This document shows positions 1 through 12,700 of a stretch of 64,000 bases of DNA, one piece after another. Source of the DNA: Trematomus loennbergii (taxonomy: Eukaryota; Chordata; Actinopteri; Perciformes; Nototheniidae); NCBI GenBank assembly GCA_012861695.1, contig JAAOOA010000060.1:10066954-10130953 (forward strand). Direction: 5' to 3'. The notes beneath the pieces were generated by a model. The model saw only the letters and a program-made list of their open reading frames with translations. It did no database searches and was not told the DNA's origin. Made by a program: the position numbers and the translations under genes. Positions within the stretch are counted from its first letter, which is position 1. Each line of letters begins with the position of its first letter.

Positions 1-1316
1 AAAATGTAAAACGAAAAAGCGATCATGAAAATGTTTCCAATAAATGAATAAAATAATTTTTGACCACTTTGTTGTTCAGATATATCACATATTTGTAACT
101 GAATGATACATTAATTGAAACAAAACACAGTATAAACTGAGGAGTGAGTCCCGTGAGTTTCATGTGTTTTCTTCACTCCGCTGGGAAACTGCTCTCATGT
201 CATGAAGCAACAGATCAGTGCATGCGCTGCATCGTCCAATCAGTGAGCGATACACAGTAAGGGGGCGGGGCGAGTATCTGAGGATTTCACCGGAGGATGG
301 TCTGGTGGTTCCCCGGTTATCGCTCCTCCATTATCGCTCCTCGATCCTCGGTCCTCCGGCAGAAATAAGCGCCATGGGACGCTACTCAAGATGGCGCAGA
401 CAAATCAACTTCCGGTGATACAGAGGACCGACGAGCGAGGAAATGAAAATAACCGACCTGAGACGCAGCCCATGAACCGACAAGGAACACAGGGGAAGAC
501 AAGACTAAATACAAAGAGGGGTAATCACAGGACAAGACACAGCTGGGCAGGGGAGGCAGAAACACAAGGGCAACAGGTGAACACAATCAGACAATCAGAC
601 ACATTAGGGAAAACACAGGAAGGAAGACAAGACACAGGGAGAACAAAATTTCAACATAAAATCATGACAAGACAGACAACTAAAATCGTGAAATAACAGG
701 ATCGTGACAAAAAGGTTCCAGAGAAACGGCAAATTCACCCAAATGACCCCAAAAGGTGGGGTTTTTCTTTTCTAAACCTCTCTAAAAAGGTCAGATTTCA
801 CTTGTTTGCATCAATCTTGATACAGGGTACTTATTATGTCATAGTTTGGATTCCTAAAGCTTTTAGTCTACTATCCTATCATTCAAGGGTGGTTTTCACT
901 ATAAGTAATGGTTTTTTTTTGACGGACACTATCATTTAATATTTTTTACTATGTTCAATCTGCATTTACTTTAAAATAAAAACATTTATATTAATTCTGA
1001 CTCTTCTACATCCAACTCACAGGTTTATCATTGCTGTACGTCCGCCACAAAATACACCAAAAGCTGCGAATAAGACCCCCTGAGCATGGGCATAAGGCAC
1101 AAACAAACAAAGATGTTGCTGATGGTTGTGGTAGAGGAGCTGTAGATTTGCACTAACTTCTGTATCATGGTCACTAGCGTCTGGAGCACAAACGCAACCC
1201 TGTGATCCGCAATTGTTGTTGTCGTTGGCGAAACGCATCAGCAATGACGCGGGGGTGAGCAGGAGAGGTGGGGAGAGGCGGGGCTATGGCGTAGTCGTTT
1301 CAGGAAATGATCGTAT
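1..1316. other. gene-free stretch with promoter-like and repeat-like parts
   Basis: At 218-420 there is a CpG-richer patch with CCAAT, a GGGGGCGGGGCG box, an AAGATGGCG (YY1-like) site and CTTCCGG (ETS-like). A 101-codon frame from 391 continues into an A/G-rich region (470-710) that looks repetitive and has no recognisable domain. The rest to 1316 is AT-rich with nothing I can name. Confidence 0.4.
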
Positions 1317-1422
1317 AGGGCGTACACACTTACCCACTTTGGGAGCCGTTATCAAAGTGTATCGGATTCGGGCTCCGAATCCGCGGCTCCGTTTCGGCTT
1401 CGTGTGGACGAACCGTCTATAC

Positions 1423-2639
1423 CAGGGGTTTTCAAAGTGTGGGAAGGTGAGCCTCCCCTCAGAGAACATAAGAACAGCCACGCCCCCCCTCCCAATTATT
1501 ATTGCTATTATTATTATTATGTTGTGTTGCTATAATGCAGGGGTATTCAATTGCATTTCAAAGAGGTCCAGTAAGAGAAAATGTCATTAAATGCTCCTTG
1601 CGTCTACCTTTCTCTTTTTTGAGCACGCCATTTGAAATGACTCACTGCTGTTTCTCTCCTCTTGTCTCGTCTCTGTTTGTGTTTTTGAATCTATCGTGCT
1701 GACTCACTGACTGCACCGATTTGATTGGCTGAGTAGCGTCACCTCCTTAAAACATTAAACAATAACTTTTTCAAACCTTTTTATCTTTATGTTTTAAACA
1801 TTTTTTAATTTTTTTTTTTACATTTTCAACATTGTGGATAAATCCTTATATGCTCCCAGCAACACACTGAACGTCAACTTTGCCTCCTTATTACAATCAC
1901 CCCTACTTTAGTGGGAACAATGAGTCTGCGTCTTTGATGCGCACAGGCAGATGATGCGGGGATGCAATGTAGACAGGAATAAATGCAGATCATCCTCTGG
2001 CTGCAGCCTTGACCGGTACTTGCTTTTGATCAAAGTAAATGCAGAAAAACCGCACTCACACAGGTTCAAGGTTCAAGGTTCAAGGTTCTTTATTGTCAAT
2101 CTGACATAGCTACAGAGTAATTATGCAGTTGAAAATCTTATGTCACAGGCTTCTCCAACAATGCAACATAATAACATAATAACAATAAGAGCATGAGCAA
2201 TACAAAAATAATAATAGTTATAAAAATGAAATAAAGTTATGATGTGGAATAGTGCAGTACGAGTCTATATACAAGTTATTGGAATGATATATATATATTA
2301 GGTATTAGATACATACTACTGAGTAGCAGATGAATGTTTGATGTTGTTTCAACAGTTCAATTTTTTAACAGTCTCACTGCCAGGTAGGTGGAGGTGAAGG
2401 GAATGAGCACTTTTACAGCCTTTTTGGTGGGGGAACTCGGTCTCCACAGACAGCCAAAAGTGTGCAAGTGACGTTTTCTGCCAGACGCTGTCTCCTCTCT
2501 AATTGATCCATGTTGCCGGGAGCATAAAGTTACTAGCCAGATTTCACTGTTTCTCGTTATTCTTTTCTCCCGCTGCGCCTCCCCTGAAGCTCTCTGGCGC
2601 CCCCACGGGGAGGTGCGCCTCACACTTTGAAAACCGCTA
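1423..2639. mobile_element. hAT-type DNA transposon with 8-bp target duplication GTCTATAC
   Basis: The left end CAGGGGTTTTCAAAGTGTG and the inverted right end TAGCGGTTTTCAAAGTGTG form terminal repeats. A perfect 8-bp duplication, GTCTATAC, flanks them at 1415-1422 and 2640-2647. The length is 1,217 bp and no transposase frame is left, so it is non-autonomous. The 8-bp duplication and CAG-type terminus place it in the hAT superfamily. Confidence 0.85.
2063..2088. repeat. GGTTCAA tandem repeat, about 3.7 units
   Basis: Three perfect GGTTCAA units and a partial fourth run into TTTATTGTCA, inside the hAT element. This resembles the tail of a retroposon inserted in reverse, but I cannot name the family. 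Confidence 0.7.
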
Positions 2640-2924
2640 GTCTATACGATAGAAAACGTCAGCGGATACAACTGTTAGCGATACAACTGATATCGTCTCC
2701 GTGTGGACGGGCCTTAAGAGTACTCCGACACGCCATCAGATGTCAGCGAGTGAGAAATATCCCACCCGCCTACAGTGTCATTAAGTGGACTAACCCTCTC
2801 TGGTCATCGTCTTGCTGCTTATAAACCGCTGTAAATATCTTTAATTGAGAAAATCCTCCTGTGTTTAGCCTTTCTTCCATTTTTCAGACTGTAATGTGGA
2901 ACATAATTAGTCCACGCACTAAGC

Positions 2925-3508
2925 CACATGTGTCAAACTCAAGGCCCGGGGGCCAAATCAGGCCCTTGGTAGATTTATTTTCGGCCCGCAGGATAATTTT
3001 TAATTACTATTAGATCTGGCCCGCCGGTATATTGCACGTACACCTTCACTCAATCCTGAGGATTTCCTCAGCTCAGAGCCTGACCCCAAACATTGATGAA
3101 CTTGCACCCAAGATGAGATGCCAAGTATCTGGCTTGAACTAGCATCACAGAGCAGCACACTGAGTTTAAATGGATGTTTCCTTCTGCACTTTGTTTCTTG
3201 CGACAACAGGGCATGTTTGTTTTTTTCTTTGAGGGAAATTGTTTTTTTGAAGCTGTGGAAAAATGTAATCATAAGAAATGACTCCGGAAAAGCTGCAGAT
3301 AGAGCCATAATAAATTAATGCAACTGATTATTTAATGTTTAATGTTGTTTTTGTAGGCAATAATTGAAGCTTTGTTAGTTCCAGGTTTAATATGTGCAAT
3401 AAGTTCATTCCAATACGTTTTGCAATAAGCATTGAACCAGTCCGGCCCTCGACTAGTACCGATTTTTTATTATTTTGGCCCACTGGGTATTTGAGTTTGA
3501 CACCCCTG
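2925..3508. mobile_element. hAT-type MITE with 8-bp target duplication CACTAAGC
   Basis: The right end inverted reads CAGGGGTGTCAAACTCAAAT. The left end TGTCAAACTCAAGG matches it apart from a few changed terminal bases. CACTAAGC occurs at 2917-2924 and 3509-3516. The interior has no coding capacity for a transposase. Confidence 0.88.
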
Positions 3509-3601
3509 CACTAAGCTGACTGATGTTACCGTGTTAGTTCAAACAAACAAATACTCCCTAATTAGCATCCTTTTTTTAGCAACTGCTCGCAACCACTAGA
3601 G

Positions 3602-4149
3602 CAGGGGTGCCCAATACGTTGATCGCAAAGGTAGTGAGGGTAGATCGCATGGCATTTAAAAATTTTTAAAAAAAAAAATATTTTTTTTAAGTTAGCCTAT
3701 CATCCATCCTTACTATGGCATTTGCCGCTTGATTGACGTACAGGTAAGCCAGTCTGAGATCTCATATTTTCTAACACGCAGTTCACCACGCATGGGCTGC
3801 AAATCACCGACGAGCTGATTACCTAGTTAGCCTTCCAATTTATACAATTCTACTAAAGAAAGGGTATAACAATTACCAAAAGTTTACTGAGTTGTATTGT
3901 GCCATACGGGTTCTTGCAGTTATGAGGGGGCCTCACCTCCTCATCTGAAGCTATAATGCGCTAATGCGGTGCAATTATTGTAAGCGCGCCACAGTTTATC
4001 CGCCGCTGCGAGGTTTCCGGCGCTCGTAGTCCACTAGCACCCCCCCACCCCCCGCTCGCGACACAGATTGGGCAGGGTTGGTAGGTAGATCATGTGGACT
4101 TGGTCATATTCAAAGTAGCTCCCAAGCTGAAAAAGTGTGGGCACCCCTG
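3602..4149. mobile_element. hAT-type MITE with 8-bp target duplication CACTAGAG
   Basis: The termini CAGGGGTGCCCA and TGGGCACCCCTG (read on plus at the right end as GTGGGCACCCCTG) are inverted repeats. CACTAGAG lies at 3594-3601 and 4150-4157. Length 548 bp, no transposase. Confidence 0.88.
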
Positions 4150-4157
4150 CACTAGAG

Positions 4158-5808
4158 CATGAACTCTAAACATTTCATCACATTGCCAAGCAACGTGGAG
4201 TGTGTGATTGCACTTGGCACTCAAATGTGTATCTTACATATGCACATATCTGTCCAGTTCGTATTGTTGGACAACATTGTTTGCCTATGCTTGCTGAAAG
4301 GGTGTGAAAGCAAAAGCATTGGGATGATAATTATGCATCTTCCACTTGGAGAGCAAGGTGGCATTAGGGAACAAATGACAAGCTGTGAAGAAATGGGGGA
4401 GAAGGAAAAAGCAACAGAGGGAGAAAAAGGAGTATGCAGACAGAAGTGAAACTCCCTTTTAAGAGACTCCTGTGAAGTCTGTGAAGGATGCGCCTCCGCT
4501 CCCTCGCTTCTCCATTTACTTAAAAACTGACACATTTGAGGGAGATTTTAAATAATTTATTCCGCATGGCATTATGAATAATTGTCTCTTTCCACTCCAT
4601 TTGACAGAATATTGGATCCAAACACAGTTCTCTGCTCGCTGTGGAAGAAACTCTAACGATGATCATCACTAATATTGATTTTTCTCAGTTGTGATTTACA
4701 TATAGGCTCCTTACCCATCTTCTTTATTCCGTAAAGACATAACTATCTAATCTGTGCTACGGGATTTAGATGTATTTTATTTGACGTGTACACACACACG
4801 TTGATAGAGTTAGCATTGGCATGGGATTTGTGTAGAATGTGGTGGCTGGCTTTGATGTGATCCTCAGTGAGGATATGACTGGGATTCAGCTGTGAAGCCG
4901 GTGAAAACAAAGAAGGGAAGAAGTGAAGGCAGATGGAGGTTAAATGCATGTTGAGAAAGATTATGTGAAAGAGCAGGGGCTGACCCAGAGTAACTGACAG
5001 AGATGTGTGAGAAGCAAAGGCAAGCTGACAAGCAGAGACCTAATCACAGTCCCAGCAGTTATCCAATAACATCATCATCCTTTTTCTCACTCTCCGTCTC
5101 TCCAGCCAGCTCTGCGGTTTTCTCGCGACACAGACCGTTGATTCCGGACGAGCCTCCCCACCCTTTAATGGAAAACTAAAGGTGTTCCGGCTCATTCCGC
5201 GTTCATCTGAGTCTAACGCAATAACTTTCCAAACAGAGCTTGTTATTCCATTATCACCAGTGTGTCTGTGTATTCGTGTGTGATTCCCTAAGAAGTCCCG
5301 GCGGAGCTTTATAGATCTATCAGGTGTCACAGTGCAAAGTCTTTTTTAACCGTCTGAGTCGGTCACGACGGGAGGGCTGATTGGCATGACACGTCTCAGA
5401 CATCATCCAAAATCTCTTAGTCATCCCCCAAAGTACACTCAAATTGAACTGAAACCATCCACTTTAGAGGAGTTCACATTCCTGCAAGGGAGAAATTGGT
5501 TAAAAAACACACTTATATACATACAGTATGTACAGGGAAGTGCAATTCATTCCCTTGAGAAAACCATATTAAGATTATTGTCTCAGAATTCCAAGAAAAT
5601 AATTACCCATTTTTAAATGCAAATGTGTCTGCAAGGATACCATTATATTTTGCAATCAAAAAACCTATTGCTAAAGACAAATGTGTTGTGAGAAACTGCA
5701 TCAGAAACAAATTAGAATGTTGTTTTTTGTCACTTGCATCTACACTTACTTTACTTTAATATAGCCCATATGTATGAAAGCATAATGCATTCACCCGCAG
5801 AACATATT
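4158..5808. other. intergenic, nothing recognised
   Basis: AT-rich sequence with several short frames of about 60-100 codons, none with a domain, splice context or repeat structure I can support. Confidence 0.5.
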
Positions 5809-6112
5809 TACAGTGGCAAACAGGTGCAAACGCGTTACAACGGCCCAAAGCACTTCCATTAGGAGTAAATGATGCAAATAAGAAACCACAAATGTGCAAA
5901 AACATATGCAAATGTAGAAAACATTCAACAACTTGTCGAAAGATGCGCAGCCAACTTTATAAACCCTGAACATCAACAAGTGCTCTGGTCCCCGATGTGT
6001 GCATCACTTTTTAGTGCCTCCGTTTTCATTGTGTTTTGAGTTTCTTGCAGCGTTTTGTTTATGCGGCAGAAGTGTTTTGGGTAGTGAGTTTGCACCTGTC
6101 GACCACCGTACA
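5809..6112. mobile_element. small foldback/MITE-like inverted repeat
   Basis: The left edge contains ACAGGTGCAAACGCG followed by CCCAAAGCACTTC. The inverted right edge contains ACAGGTGCAAACTCA followed by CCCAAAACACTTC. The matching arms extend about 45 bases with mismatches. No clear target duplication and no coding content. Confidence 0.55.
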
Positions 6113-7019
6113 TATAGGACGAACAAAACAACACATTGTACATTTGCTGCAGAAGCAGTTTTCTAAAAATGTGTTTCTGTAGTTTGTATCAACAAACAAT
6201 AAGGCAGCTGTATCAAGATAGTAAAATGTGATTCTTGCTTAACTGAAATTTGCATTTAAAAAAAAGGGGTTAATAAGCTTGGTGGTTTTTCCCAAGGGAG
6301 AGGCTTTGCATTGTACCTGCAAAGAGTGACACACATGAGTAAAACACGAAGCTTAATTTGAAGGATGTTATGAGGATAAATGCATCTCATTGGTGGTGGA
6401 TTGAAGTTCACATCATTTAAGGGGCTGATTATAAAAAATAAAAATAAACTGCCAGAGAGGAAATTCATCTTTATTTCTGATTTGTTTCTTTGTTTCATTT
6501 TACTTGATGGACAAAGAAGAGAGAATTACATGTAAGGCAAACAGGAAACATTTGTATATACTGTACAGGGTTCATGATTAGATTTATATCAGGGAAATTG
6601 CAATCCTACAGTTTGATTGTATAGAAAAACAAGTCCCTGAATATTGCCATTGTTGGTTCCACAACTGATTGCATGTATGCTTGCATAATAATATGTTATA
6701 TATAATATGAGATATTATTATTATCTCATGTCTTCCTCTTCCAAAGGACTTACCTATTAACGTAACATGTGCGGTGCTCCATATGTTTCTTGTCAGTAAT
6801 CTGTTACACTCAGCATGAAAACTGGCTTTCTCCACAGACAATTCAACAAATGTGAATATCATATGCTGCTTACATATCATTATGTAAAATTCATACATTT
6901 AGATTTAAACAAATTCAAACACAGTAAATAAAGGACAATGTTTTTGTTATCATCGCATGTTTAACATAATGACAAGACGCAATATTAAAATTGGTTTTAA
7001 AAACATAGAAAATTAGGAA
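6113..7019. other. intergenic, nothing recognised
   Basis: AT-rich, with a short ATAATAT/ATATTAT palindromic patch near 6690-6725. No gene or complete repeat seen. Confidence 0.5.
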
Positions 7020-7530
7020 TAATCGTATAATCTTCTTCTTCGAGTCCGTAGCAATCTCAGATGTCGTTCTGCCAGTAGGCACAGGCCACAGCTGATGGGG
7101 TAGGTTCTGCCAGGTCTTCTGGACTGCACCGGGGGGCATCGGCACATTCCAGTAGGTGGGACATTGTCTGCACTGATCCACAGCTGCACGTGTCTTCTGT
7201 GGTGTAGTTCCACACTTTCATCAGTGCTTTGCACCTCCCCTGTTCCACACGCAGTCTATTAAGTGACTTCCAGGTTGTCCAGCCAAGGTCGTGGCCACTA
7301 GCGAGGCTTTCCGTTGGTGTGATTCCTCTGTCCAGCCATTCAAGAGCTCGTGTGTCATGTCTTTGCCATTCATCTTCCCAGATGTTGGTCCTTGCTGCTT
7401 GTTTGGTTGTCTGGAGGGGCAGGACTGTCTGCACAAAACTGGCTCTGGATCGGAGCCTGCGCGGGGGTGCTACGTGGCCATGCAAGGGGTGTCTGATGTC
7501 TGCCGTATAATAATGAACTGTGATTAACAC
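7020..7530 (-). pseudogene. non-LTR retrotransposon (LINE) ORF2 C-terminal remnant
   Basis: The minus-strand frame 7530-7057 encodes about 157 residues. It shows the pattern seen at the C-terminus of many LINE polymerases: LNRLR followed by GRCK, then CSCG, QTMSHLLEC and a DLAEPT..A segment, a CCHC-like arrangement. The copy is 5' truncated, with no polymerase or endonuclease domain, and its 3' side ends in a GAAGAAGA-rich tail near 7025-7045. It is a dead insertion. Confidence 0.7.
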
Positions 7531-7544
7531 AATTACATTTAAAA

Positions 7545-7760
7545 AATGACTAAACCAACTACAAAAAGACTCAAAATGGCTACAATGAGAGATAAAGAAA
7601 ACACAGAAAGATACAAAAAAAAAACATTAAAGAAACAGAAAAAAATACAAAACGACAATAAATTCACACAAAGAGGCAAAGCAACTACGGAAAAAATACT
7701 TACAAAAAGACTTAAACAGCTCCAAAGAAACCCAAGACTACAGAGAGATGCATAACTACA
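7545..7760. repeat. A-rich degenerate tandem repeat (ACTACAAAAAGACTCAAA-like)
   Basis: Variations of CTACAAAAAGACTCAAA and AAAGAAACACAAA recur through the stretch. The 69- and 76-codon frames here are by-products of this low-complexity sequence. Confidence 0.6.
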
Positions 7761-9037
7761 AAGCAACACAAAACAACAACAAAAGATCTGAAGACCTTTA
7801 AAGTGTGTGTGTCTTGTATGAGAGGTGGTTTATTGTGCCCAGGGGCCATTGTCTCATAAACAACCCATGGTTCCTCTTGCTCACCGCATTAAAAAACATT
7901 CTGAAATAATGTTTACCCATCTGACATTTCATATATGTTAAAGGAGATAAATCATGACATTACTGCTATGCCATCCATGTGATGCAATCCCGACTGTATT
8001 GTTGTCCATAAACCTGCATGCTTATTGCAATGAGCCTGCACATTGTGAAATTCAGTCTAACATTAAATAATACTCCTGGAAGTACACACCAGCAACACAG
8101 CTCGAAACTCTTCTGTCAGCACCTTCTGTCGTCAGTTATTGGTAGGAGACAGGCTATAGAGAAGGGATTTAGCTGGCCATAAACACTATGCCATATCATG
8201 TGTTGCTTTCTTCAGTCTGATCTTGTCCATTTCACCAGCTTTAGGGGATTTTAACAGCTTTCAGGAGTAGACAATTCTAAATTGTAACAACTCTGCATAT
8301 TGTGTCTGTTGTAATGATGCAAGAAACAAATAGTCCATAAAAAATGAATATACTGAGGCACCTAGGGGGGCAGACAGACTCCTGAAGCTACAAATACACA
8401 AGCTTCTCTCACTAACCAACACAACTTCCTCCCGCCCAGAAGAAGACATCTGGTGCGTTTGTTTATCCAATCTGACGCTCTACACAAAAATTACACCGTC
8501 GTTCTTCGAAGAGACAGAACGTTCCATTTTTATATGAATTTACAAACGGGTATGTTTAAATACATCAAAGAAAAACGTTACTATTGATAGGTAGAATATG
8601 GAATGTAATGCCTCTTCATGTCAGTGAAGATTGTAATGTAAAAGATTTGTATGATTTGAATAATAGCCTGTAACATTATGCCATTGAAAATAAAGCTAAA
8701 GATCACATTGGGAGGGTTGGAAGTAAGACAAAATGTAACCTAAGCTAGCTAACTCAACATTTGTATTAAAGAGGATGGCTCAAAAGTAACCTGTACTCAG
8801 GACACATGGAACCAATATAATACATATTATGAATACACAAAATGAGTCTGACTGAAACTGAAAATTACTGTAAGGTACTTGATAATGATATGACAGTTTT
8901 GCATGAAATATATAAGGGTAAAGCACAGATTAGTTCAGCTTTGTTATTGACCCACTGAGACATTTTGCATATGATGTTATATGGCAAAAATTGGTCAAAT
9001 TTGATGTTGATCAGACTACATCTGTATGAGTTGTTTC
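7761..9037. other. intergenic, nothing recognised
   Basis: AT-rich sequence without a supported exon or complete repeat. Confidence 0.5.
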
Positions 9038-9041
9038 TTAA

Positions 9042-9706
9042 CCCTCCTGTTATCTTGGGGTCAATTTGACCCCATTCAATGTTTAACGTATCTAAAACAA
9101 ATGGTTCACATTATTTTTTTTGCTTAGTATTTCATGACTTTTCCTAATTTAGTGAGGACTAATGGGTAAACATAAAATGAATATGAAGATATTTTTTAAA
9201 TGTCCTGTACGCACTTTGTATGCATCGGTGTTCCTTGGGGTCAATTTGACCCCAGGCTGTTTTAGTAGTATAAAACATATACAAATGTCAATATCTTACA
9301 CAATTTGTGTTGATCGTGTAGGATGATATTGAGGTGACTATTACATGCAAATGTATCATTGTAAAACAAAACGACCCTCTGCTTTAGCTATTGGTCCTTT
9401 AACAACATCAAAAAGATCTTACTTTAACATTTTATTTCAGTCAGTGAGATTTTATGGTGATTTATATATTTTTCGATAGTCACATAATAGGAATTATGGA
9501 TGTATAAAGGCTCTGTGGGGGGAAGGTTGGGGTAATGTTTTATTTAAATGGTTATTTAGGTAGTCAACTAAGATACCTAAAGCACCAGAGACATACATGT
9601 TGGTTAACATTTGGAATATGATCATTGTCTTGAGTTTTAAACTACTGGGGTCAAATTGACCCCAGAGGATAAAGGGTGTAAAGTAAATCTGAGGATAACT
9701 GGAGGG
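9042..9706. mobile_element. piggyBac-type MITE flanked by TTAA, with ERE-like palindromes
   Basis: The left end CCCTCCTGTTATC and the inverted right end CCCTCCAGTTATCC lie between TTAA at 9038-9041 and TTAA at 9707-9710, the target duplication of piggyBac elements. Three copies of a 17-bp palindrome of the form GGGGTCAANTTGACCCC lie at 9057-9073, 9237-9253 and 9647-9663. Length 665 bp with no transposase frame. Confidence 0.85.
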
Positions 9707-9710
9707 TTAA

Positions 9711-12700
9711 AGTATGACACCGGCAAAAGGCCAAAAAGTGCAAAAAACTGAACATGAAATCATTCTTAATATGTCTTTAAATGGGACGGAGCATGGACGT
9801 GGCTCTTACATGCCCAACCTCCTCATCCAATATTTTCCAAACATGGCCAGCCCTTAAGAAATCCGCCCAAACGCAAAAAGTTATTATCAGAATATTAATA
9901 GTTTCTAGTTTCTATATGTTCAATCAGTTCCACTCCAAGTTTGTTGGTGCTAATGTCCTTATAATACAATCCAATGAGCCTGTCTTATTTCATGTTTGTG
10001 TTGTCTCACAGTAAATAAGTTACTGTAACCCAAACATGTGAAATGACACCCTTACAGTTAACAGCTATTCCCTAAACATTACAATACTGTACATCTTTAT
10101 GTAGCCTAATTATAGAGAATTAACACAATTAACTAACATTTTATTCCCATCCTTCCTTTTTACTTGCTCTGTTACTATGTCCCATAATGACTTTATAATT
10201 GCCTCATAATTGCCGAATAATCGCACCGTAATGTGCAGACTGCGATATTAAATCATTTCAAAACCACAAACTCAAAACAATCCTAATATCCAGTATTTTC
10301 AAAAGATCATAATGCTTTTGGTGTTTTACTATCAGTTCACAAAGACAGGTTTTGTAAACAACATGTTTTTGTGAGGCTGGTAAATGTGAGGCCAACGTAT
10401 GAGCCTGAGGTGAATTTGATGCTTTAAAACGTTTTTAAGTCCATTGTGTAACTCCTTGAATAAAGTCTCGATTTCACCAATTCAATATTAATATGCTTTC
10501 AGAGTGTTTGGGGTGAAACAAATCCTTTACCGGCCAGCCAAAAACACATCGAATTATCTTGTCTAACAAGGGAGAGTTTATATAATATTCCCAGTGCTTG
10601 GTACAGTTGAATATATGGACTAAGAGAAACTGTGTTCCTCTGCTCCTCTTTTCTTCTGTCCTCTTCCACAAGCGGAGTCTGTTCATCTGGAGGAAGATGA
10701 AAGGATGACTTTTGCTCATTGATATAAATAAATGGAGAGAGAGAGAGGGATGAGGCGAGGGCCGTGTAGGAGGGAAGATATCCTTGGGGCAAAGGAAAGA
10801 GTAGGAGAGGGATGAGGCGACCACAGGGAGGAGAGGAGGTGGAGGGTGAGATAGGAGGTGGAGAATGAAGAGTGGAGATATGCATAGAGAGGGGAGAAAA
10901 GAAAGCAAATGGAAAGATAGTAGCCGAGCAAGACTAAAGGGAAGAGAACAAAAGAGAACAGAAAAATATCCTCACTTTAAGAAAATGAGATTTTCCACCA
11001 CGTATGATTACAACTATCATCAAAGGGTGCAAGTCATTTAGTGTGAATGTGCAGAAACATCATGTGTGTGTTCAAAAATCTGCTGCCTACGTGCTTGCAT
11101 ATACATTAGCATGCACATCTTCAAATCTCCGTTGGCGTTCCCTGGTTTTTATGAGCTCATTTGTCTACTTTACCTACAATCCTGCATGCCTTTATGTGTA
11201 TATAGTACATGTGAGCGCACAGAGGCTTTATCTCCCCCACCTGTGCTTGTTGAAGTACATTTATATATGAAGCGCCAGTTAACCTTTCTTCCTGTCTAAA
11301 GCCATGGCATCGAGACATTTTATTAACTGTGGCGGGTGATATATTACCTCACTTCCCACAGTAAGATTACATTACCTCTGTGCATTCTCTTCTCATTCCT
11401 TTTTCCAACCACTCCTCCTGATTTCTCTCGGTTCTACCGCTCTTTTCTCCATCTCCTTCTTCCTTATTTCCCCTTCCCCCTTCCTATACCTGCCTGTATC
11501 CACCACGGTAATTACACTAAAGAGGACGGAGGACAGCAAGGGGAGGAACAATGGTGCTGCGAAAGAGAGAGAAGATCTCAAGGTAAGCCACTGTTTGAGA
11601 GAGACACAAAGGGGAAGGGGAAGAGACGTCCAAAGGGAAAGCAGAGAATGGAGAGTGACAGAGGAAAAGAGCAGGGTTGAGAGGAAGGGAGATGGGGTTC
11701 TGGGGCATTTGTATCCTCTTTAGCTTGCCATGGATGGAGCGCTCGTCAACAACGAGGCAATCCCATCTGGTCTCCAAGATACATGGTGGACTTTAATGAT
11801 AGCGGCTTCTAACACAAGAAGGGGGAGCATTTAGGTGAGGGGCTAGTAAGAGGCACGTGTGGAGGACATAATAACACACTAAGGGTAAAAAGGAAATATG
11901 TACAAGAGCAGAGAGATGCGTTTACTGTTGCTATTACATAGATTAGATATGGTGCTCAGTGTTCAGCAACATTATTACCTCAACAAGATGATGGCTTAGG
12001 TTGGATTGAAGTGTTCTTTTCAGAATGTCTCTTTTCCCATTAGATAAAAGATGTGGTGTGTATAAAACATGATACCATAAAGCACGACTAATTATCTAAC
12101 TTGCTCGTGAACATTAGGGCAGGTCTGTGATGGCGGTTAATGGTCCCCACTCAAATCACAGAGAGAGCTGCAGACTGAAAAAACATGGCTGATATTTCTA
12201 AGGAGAGGCACTCTCTCAAGGGCAAAAATAGATTATTTACTCAACAACAAAGACATTAATCATCTAAGTTGTCAGGTGCATAATGAAGGTCGCAAGTTTT
12301 AACAACCTGCAAGTTTCTATGATTATTTTTGTTTTAGTGGCATTGAGAAAGTGTTTCAAAAGTTTTTCTTTTATCGCAAGTTATTGGAAAAAAACAGAAT
12401 GTCATGAAGCAGAATTGCATTAAAAACTTCTGGGTCCTGATAGTTGATACATTGCCCAACAAAAACATTTATGGATCATTGTTGACTTACTCAACGACAA
12501 CCTGAACAGATGCAGCAATTTCATTCACCCATGCATGTCCCCATTTTGTTGCCATTTCTTTGTCTAATTTTTTCGAATCTTTTTAAACAGATATCTGAAT
12601 CAGAACGCGAAACCCTTTTGGTATTGGAAGCATTCTGGTTTCTATGTAGTCTGTTTGTTGTCTAAGCAGCATGCTTTGGTTGCATGCAGGTGAACAGTTT

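Larger units (their letters stand above)
1317..2713. mobile_element. possible outer DNA transposon interrupted by a hAT insertion
   Basis: The left edge GGGCGTACACAC and the inverted right edge GGCCCGTCCACAC resemble imperfect terminal inverted repeats. The sequence between them is split by the hAT at 1423-2639. I cannot fix a target duplication, so this outer element is tentative. Confidence 0.35.

Noticed and set aside
391..696. 101-codon plus-strand frame after a promoter-like patch
   Set aside because: The second half is an A/G-rich repeat-like stretch and the composition (Thr, Gln, Arg, Asn) follows that bias.
7229..7527. Plus-strand frames of 78-93 codons
   Set aside because: Antisense shadows of the LINE C-terminal remnant.
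10474..10931. Minus-strand frames up to 144 codons
   Set aside because: They come from a purine-rich tract (polypyrimidine on the minus strand), overlap in three phases and show only Ser/Pro/Leu-rich low complexity.
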